A DNA stretch of 19,380 nt from Rickettsiales bacterium (GTDB lineage: Bacteria; Pseudomonadota; Alphaproteobacteria; Rickettsiales; UBA998): NCBI GenBank assembly GCA_019749855.1, contig JAIEPI010000112.1, positions 1-19,380 on the forward strand, read 5' to 3'. The translations under genes and the position numbers were made by a program. Shown here piece after piece: positions 16,212 through 19,380 of the stretch. The notes below the pieces were generated by a model. It ran no database searches. It was given only the letters and a program-made list of their open reading frames with translations, and was not told where the DNA came from. Numbering within the stretch: position 1 is the first letter of the stretch; each line of letters starts with the position of its first letter.

Positions 16212-16289
16212 ATGCGAAAAGGCAAACACATCAGGGTTTTTCAAAGCCCCAATCATCAAGTGCGGAATGATACTATCATCCCTCCCTAA
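16212..16289 (+). CDS. 25-aa mini-ORF at the end of the late operon
   Basis: This 25-residue peptide, beginning MRKGKHIRVFQSPNH and ending IIPP, is basic at its N terminus and has no hydrophobic segment. It matches nothing I recognise. The case for translation is a consensus AGGAGG at 5-nt spacing and its location between the last sizeable late gene and the operon terminator, whose stem begins 2 nt after the stop codon. It could be a small regulatory or toxin-like peptide, a virion microprotein, or the start of a longer gene now truncated by the terminator. Only sequence context supports it. Confidence 0.5.
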   Translation: MRKGKHIRVFQSPNHQVRNDTIIPP

Positions 16290-16290
16290 C

Positions 16291-16323
16291 AAGCCCCGTT
16301 CCGAAAGGTTCGGGGCTTTTTTT
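16291..16323 (+). terminator. Strong intrinsic terminator of the late operon
   Basis: AAGCCCCG (16291-16298) pairs perfectly with CGGGGCTT (16311-16318). An inner CC/GG pair closes a GAAA tetraloop (16303-16306), and seven T residues follow (16317-16323). It closes the plus-strand operon at the point where it meets the minus-strand block. On the other strand only CTTGTT follows the stem, so it would be a poor terminator for the opposing genes. Confidence 0.92.
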
Positions 16324-16334
16324 ATTGCCTAAAA

Positions 16335-16658
16335 TCAGGCACTGCGAATTTCCAAGGCAGTATATTGCAAAGAGAAACCGCCGATTCTGAATATGAGTTT
16401 GTTGTCCAATCTATCAATTTCCATCATTTCTGATTTTGGAAGTTTTAGCATCATTGCGTGTAACAGCCGTGCATCCACAACAACATGATAGGGAAACGAG
16501 CCTTCGCCTTTGAGCTTTGTTTCATGTGCTGGGGCAGTAACAAATAATGTTCCAGCTTTTGTTCCACGTATTTCCGTCGTTTTTGGAATGTTTCCACGCT
16601 TCATTTTTGGCGGTTGCAGTGCCTTAATAAAGTCTTTCTGATTTATGCTTACGCTCAT
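16335..16658 (-). CDS. 107-aa protein resembling one domain of a DNA sliding clamp
   Basis: The order of elements resembles domain 1 of bacterial beta clamp (DnaN). An N-terminal strand-helix (SVSINQKDFIKALQ) corresponds to the DnaN opening strand and helix. Strands follow (GTLFVTAPAHETKL), then HVVVDARLLHAMMLKLPKSE, which parallels the clamp helix that follows a 'V.A..l...v..LP' strand. It closes with IDRLDNKLIFRIGGFSLQYTAL, like the clamp's 'l.g..L.i..g...f.l..l'. One domain is about 110-120 residues, so the whole protein would be a single clamp module. Similarity is by eye and moderate. It starts 12 nt after the nuclease gene stop on the same strand, so the two form one transcription unit. 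No strong ribosome binding site of its own is visible. A clamp mimic or decoy is possible. Confidence 0.45.
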   Translation of the reverse strand: MSVSINQKDFIKALQPPKMKRGNIPKTTEIRGTKAGTLFVTAPAHETKLKGEGSFPYHVVVDARLLHAMMLKLPKSEMMEIDRLDNKLIFRIGGFSLQYTALEIRSA

Positions 16659-16670
16659 ATTGCTACCATT

Positions 16671-17213
16671 TTACTTACGCTTTTTCCGCCATTTATCTGG
16701 CTGTTTGAAAGTTCCCGCCCATATACCAACGTGATTCTCTCGTGCTATTTCTTCATCATCTACGTAATCAGGTGCAAGGTACGAAACCGCAAATCCGCGC
16801 ACGATCATCTCTCTGTTCAGCTCGATGTCACCAACCTTGCATACCGATAGAAACCGCCCGTATTTTTCTTTTTTCTTATTCTCACAAGAAACCTTTTGAC
16901 CATCAACCAAGCTGGCAAGATATGCCTTTGCATCTTCACCACACCGCCATACTTCTTCATTAACGTTGCAGGTTTGCCGTTTTTCTACCGCATCAATTCC
17001 AATCAAACGGACATCAAACACACCATCGATAGAAAGTGTGTCCCCATCCTTTGCTTTACCTATGCCGGCAATGGTCAGCTCCTTGGTTGAAACATCGCGC
17101 CACACTTCTACTGGAACCGATACTTTCTGAGAATCCGCCGCATAGCAAACAGCCGGAATCATCATAGCAACTGCTATAACGGCACGCACATATTTTGGTT
17201 TTCCAATTTTCAT
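16671..17213 (-). CDS. Exported thermonuclease (staphylococcal nuclease family)
   Basis: This 180-aa protein has an N-terminal signal peptide: basic MKIGKPKYVR, hydrophobic AVIAVAMMIPAV, and a signal peptidase I-like site after CYA (about residue 25). The mature part is an SNase domain: DGDT (56-59), VRLIGIDAVE (68-77) and YGRFLSVC (118-125). R69, D74, E77 and R120 match the catalytic and calcium-binding residues of staphylococcal nuclease (R35, D40, E43, R87), with the R-D-E spacing exact. It should cut DNA or RNA in the periplasm or outside the cell. Cysteines at 82, 91, 110 and 125 could form disulphides. The clamp-like gene follows after 12 nt. A 146-bp gap separates it from the HNH gene upstream. 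Confidence 0.92.
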   Translation of the reverse strand: MKIGKPKYVRAVIAVAMMIPAVCYAADSQKVSVPVEVWRDVSTKELTIAGIGKAKDGDTLSIDGVFDVRLIGIDAVEKRQTCNVNEEVWRCGEDAKAYLASLVDGQKVSCENKKKEKYGRFLSVCKVGDIELNREMIVRGFAVSYLAPDYVDDEEIARENHVGIWAGTFKQPDKWRKKRK

Positions 17214-17359
17214 AGCCCCGATGATACACGCATAAAATTAAGCACCATACGGTTAAATGCAGCGTGCAAATTAGACCTGTCCGAATATGTCGTATGTAGA
17301 ATTGGAAATAAAATTACCTGAGACCAGAATTAGAATCAGCTGACTGACAAACTGAGTTT

Positions 17360-18115
17360 TTAGAAGCCGAATTTTTTTCTATGGTATTCAAGGTTCGACT
17401 TGTGCTGCGTTGTGAGGCCATCAATTTTGCAATACTCTCCCCCAAGAGCGTGCTTTGCTTCGTCACTAAGCCTTGATGAGAAAATTACGCTTCCGTTATC
17501 GCTAAAACTCAACAGCCCCTTATCAAAGGCGGCGTCCCATAAGGCGGAAAGCAATAGCCCATTGTAGACATCCAAGCGTTTTTCATCTGTTTCGCATTCT
17601 GCCCAAGGCACTATGTGTGAAGCTCTCAATAATTCAGGATCACTTAAGCCAGTGATGGGGCATCTACTATTCCAGTATTCCAACAGAGCTGACCTAAAAA
17701 GATTTTGCCCAATTCTCTGTACAACCAATCTCTCTACTTCAGTATTCTGTGGCAATCTGCTCGTTTCGGCATGAAACAACTTCAGCGGAACGTCTGGCAA
17801 ACTAACGCCAAGCCTATACACCTTGGAAATCAAGGCATACAAATCGAAGAGAGAGTTGCATTCATAGGTGAAGCGTGAAGGAATGATTCCAAGATCACTC
17901 TTACCAATTTCTGAAGCTGCTCCCGCATGTGATATAGACAAATACCACGCACCTTCTGGTGAAGTAGCTGCTATCCAGATATCACCATCAGCAGATGCAG
18001 AAGAATATCGCAGCCACCCATCAATCATACCCTCATCGATACGAAAACCATTATCGAAGGCAGCTTTCTGAGCCTCTGTTCTGATGATAATGCCTGGTGG
18101 GTTTTCTATGCTCAT
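17360..18115 (-). CDS. HNH endonuclease (HNH_2-like) paired with the zinc-hook ATPase
   Basis: This 251-aa protein has a C-terminal HNH nuclease domain (about residues 135-205) of the HNH_2 type: LFRSALLEYWNSRCPITGL, then LLRASHIVPW with H167, then YNGLLLSALWDAAFDKGLLSF with N185, and D194 and D198. This is the usual ASHI.PW...NGLLL...D..FD.GL.SF arrangement of that family, with D194 where some members have His. Residues 1-130 form a separate, unrecognised domain (GWLRYSSASADGDIWIAATS, then GAWYLSISHAG), perhaps for target or partner recognition. There is no signal peptide. Its ATG overlaps the ATPase stop in ATGA (18112-18115), with AAGGTGG (complement of 18120-18126) as ribosome binding site, so the two should be made together. 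Probably the effector nuclease of a two-gene system. Confidence 0.85.
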   Translation of the reverse strand: MSIENPPGIIIRTEAQKAAFDNGFRIDEGMIDGWLRYSSASADGDIWIAATSPEGAWYLSISHAGAASEIGKSDLGIIPSRFTYECNSLFDLYALISKVYRLGVSLPDVPLKLFHAETSRLPQNTEVERLVVQRIGQNLFRSALLEYWNSRCPITGLSDPELLRASHIVPWAECETDEKRLDVYNGLLLSALWDAAFDKGLLSFSDNGSVIFSSRLSDEAKHALGGEYCKIDGLTTQHKSNLEYHRKKFGF

Positions 18116-19380
18116 AAATCCACCTTCATGAGTCGTTCACTTGCTGGCGAACCATTAATTTGAAGCCTCAACCAAGGCTCAGACTGACAATCGGTTGGCG
18201 GCTCGGTTGTTGTCGTAACTATATACTGAAATAAAGGAGATTCTCCGACACCCTCCATCTTTTTCATTAAAGCAAAAAGGCGCTGGTAGATGGAGCCACC
18301 GAGATCGGCTTCACGAGGGCTGTCGTGCAAAAGAAAACCTGGCAAGTACGTCTTGCCTTCTATAGTCAGCGTGAGTGTTGCAATATCAAACGCTACAACT
18401 TTCAGCGAATCAATCGCCGCAGTAGAGCGTTCTCCTCCAAGCATCACTTTAAGGTTCATTCCTTTACCATCCAGCTTGATTTCACCCTTGATGTTGCTTG
18501 GAATAAGCTCGCGCATGATGGTGTCGAATCTCTCAGACAGACTGGCAATCACACTGGAATAATTTTCTCTGTGTGCGGTGAGAACTCCTTTGATTTCTTC
18601 AAGCTCCACTTCCTTACGCGAAATAATGGTCACAGCACCGTTGCGTTCCGTCATCATTTCAGAATAGCGTTCGGCATCATCAAGAAGCCTTTCTGCTTTC
18701 CGCACGGAGTCAGAGCGTTCCAGAATTGCATTCTCAATCGCAGCAATCCTTTCTTCTAAAGGCTTCAATTTTTGCTGCGCGGCTGCCAAATCATACTTGA
18801 GCTGAGGCTCCGCTGCTTTAAGTGACTGAACTTCACCTTGAATTTTGGTGATTTCGTCGCGCTTCTTTTGGATGCTGGCTTGTAATGCCTCAAGATCACA
18901 TTTTACCGTCGATATTCCGCAGCCTTCAGCCAAAGTTTTATCAATAGAAACCCTGCAAATAGGGCATACTGGGTTCTGTTCTGATATTGAGCGAGCATAG
19001 GCTTCAGGTAGTTCCGCTTGCAAATAAAGTATCGCTTTCTCTTTTTCTTCAACTAGAGCCGCGTTACTTGCTATCTGATTGCTCAGGCGGCTTACTTCAT
19101 CCTTTGTGGAATCACGATCCTTGCGAAGTTTGGAGAGGTCGATACTTGTCCCATTAACAGGCAACTTGAGAACCTTCTCCAATTTCTGCTGCGCCAGTGT
19201 TTTAAGCGATGTAGCATCCAGTTCATTGCCAACAGCGGTTCCTCCGCCGAGAGCTTCATTTAAGCGATTTCTGGTGCGTTCAATGCCCCAGTCCAACTTA
19301 ATCTGGAGCGATCTGTTCTCAGAAAGAGTGCGCTCTACACCAGACTCCTTTGCTCTTTCTTCAAGCTCCTGCTGCGTAAG
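18112..19380 (-). CDS. Rad50/SMC-like ABC ATPase with zinc hook (N terminus beyond window)
   Basis: The frame is open through the window edge, giving at least 422 C-terminal residues. A TTG at 19294-19296 is only an internal Leu codon. Counting from that Leu as residue 1, a coiled coil spans about 57-107. A CPIC zinc-hook motif (C111, C114; codons at 18955-18966) follows, with two further cysteines (C126, C133), and a second coiled coil spans about 131-245. The ATPase C-terminal lobe carries a signature-like GGERSTAAIDSLKVVAFDI (from 287), a Walker B-like LPGFLLHDSPREADL (318-332, D325) and a switch-like FQYIVTTTTEPP. This is the Rad50/SbcC plan. Walker A must lie beyond 19380. The HNH gene overlaps its stop, which suggests an ATPase sensor plus nuclease effector; phage recombination is the main alternative. 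Confidence 0.85.
   Translation of the reverse strand, partial: LTQQELEERAKESGVERTLSENRSLQIKLDWGIERTRNRLNEALGGGTAVGNELDATSLKTLAQQKLEKVLKLPVNGTSIDLSKLRKDRDSTKDEVSRLSNQIASNAALVEEKEKAILYLQAELPEAYARSISEQNPVCPICRVSIDKTLAEGCGISTVKCDLEALQASIQKKRDEITKIQGEVQSLKAAEPQLKYDLAAAQQKLKPLEERIAAIENAILERSDSVRKAERLLDDAERYSEMMTERNGAVTIISRKEVELEEIKGVLTAHRENYSSVIASLSERFDTIMRELIPSNIKGEIKLDGKGMNLKVMLGGERSTAAIDSLKVVAFDIATLTLTIEGKTYLPGFLLHDSPREADLGGSIYQRLFALMKKMEGVGESPLFQYIVTTTTEPPTDCQSEPWLRLQINGSPASERLMKVDL

Noticed and set aside
17214..17359. Promoter for the thermonuclease gene in the AT-rich 146-bp gap
   Set aside because: TATCAT close to the start resembles a -10 box, but no acceptable -35 lies at the right spacing; I could not support a call.
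18112..19296. A complete 394-aa gene starting with TTG at 19294-19296
   Set aside because: The frame stays open for 28 more codons to the window edge and the protein lacks the Walker A lobe, so this is an internal Leu codon of a longer gene.
1..19380. tRNA, rRNA, CRISPR array, IS element, att site, integrase
   Set aside because: No cloverleaf, spaced palindromic repeats, transposase motifs, recombinase or long flanking direct repeats were seen on either strand.

Overview
The window is the distal half of a siphovirus-type late operon, most likely from a prophage, followed by an opposite-strand accessory block. The tail-tip genes match the DUF2460 / DUF2163 / NlpC-P60 / TIM-barrel set known from alphaproteobacterial gene transfer agents (GTAs) and related siphophages. 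A DUF2793 tail protein and base composition of roughly 50% GC (judged by eye) also fit a phage or prophage of an alphaproteobacterium of moderate GC. No integrase, att site, tRNA, rRNA, IS element or CRISPR array is visible, so prophage versus free phage cannot be settled from the window alone.

Positions 1-2840 (+) hold an HK97 gp10-like tail completion protein, a tail terminator, an intrinsic terminator or attenuator, the major tail tube protein, and a tail assembly chaperone pair. The chaperones are joined by a clear -1 programmed frameshift site (A AAA AAC, 2502-2508), giving a short 155-aa form and a 245-aa fusion. Positions 2846-7135 hold a 1429-aa tape measure protein with an internal duplication near its C terminus. 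Positions 7136-7303 are a short gap with a small, possibly broken ORF. Positions 7304-12988 hold the GTA-like tail tip: distal tail protein, hub, peptidase and megatron, joined by stop/start overlaps or very short gaps.

An opposite-strand 117-aa gene with a strong ribosome binding site (12985-13338) interrupts the operon and looks like a 'moron'. Positions 13510-16323 (+) hold a DUF2793 fibre-like protein, a membrane-anchored coiled-coil protein (holin candidate), a GH24 lysozyme, a 93-aa unknown, a 25-aa mini-ORF with an excellent Shine-Dalgarno sequence, and the strong terminator that ends the late operon.

Positions 16335-19380 are all on the minus strand. In transcription order they are a Rad50/SMC-like ABC ATPase with a CPIC zinc-hook motif (N terminus beyond the window), an HNH endonuclease overlapping it by ATGA, an exported staphylococcal-nuclease-like protein, and a 107-aa protein resembling one domain of a DNA sliding clamp. 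The coupled ATPase-HNH pair, lying just past the late-operon terminator, is the best candidate here for a little-described defence or DNA-processing system. No stretch longer than 300 bases lacks a gene.
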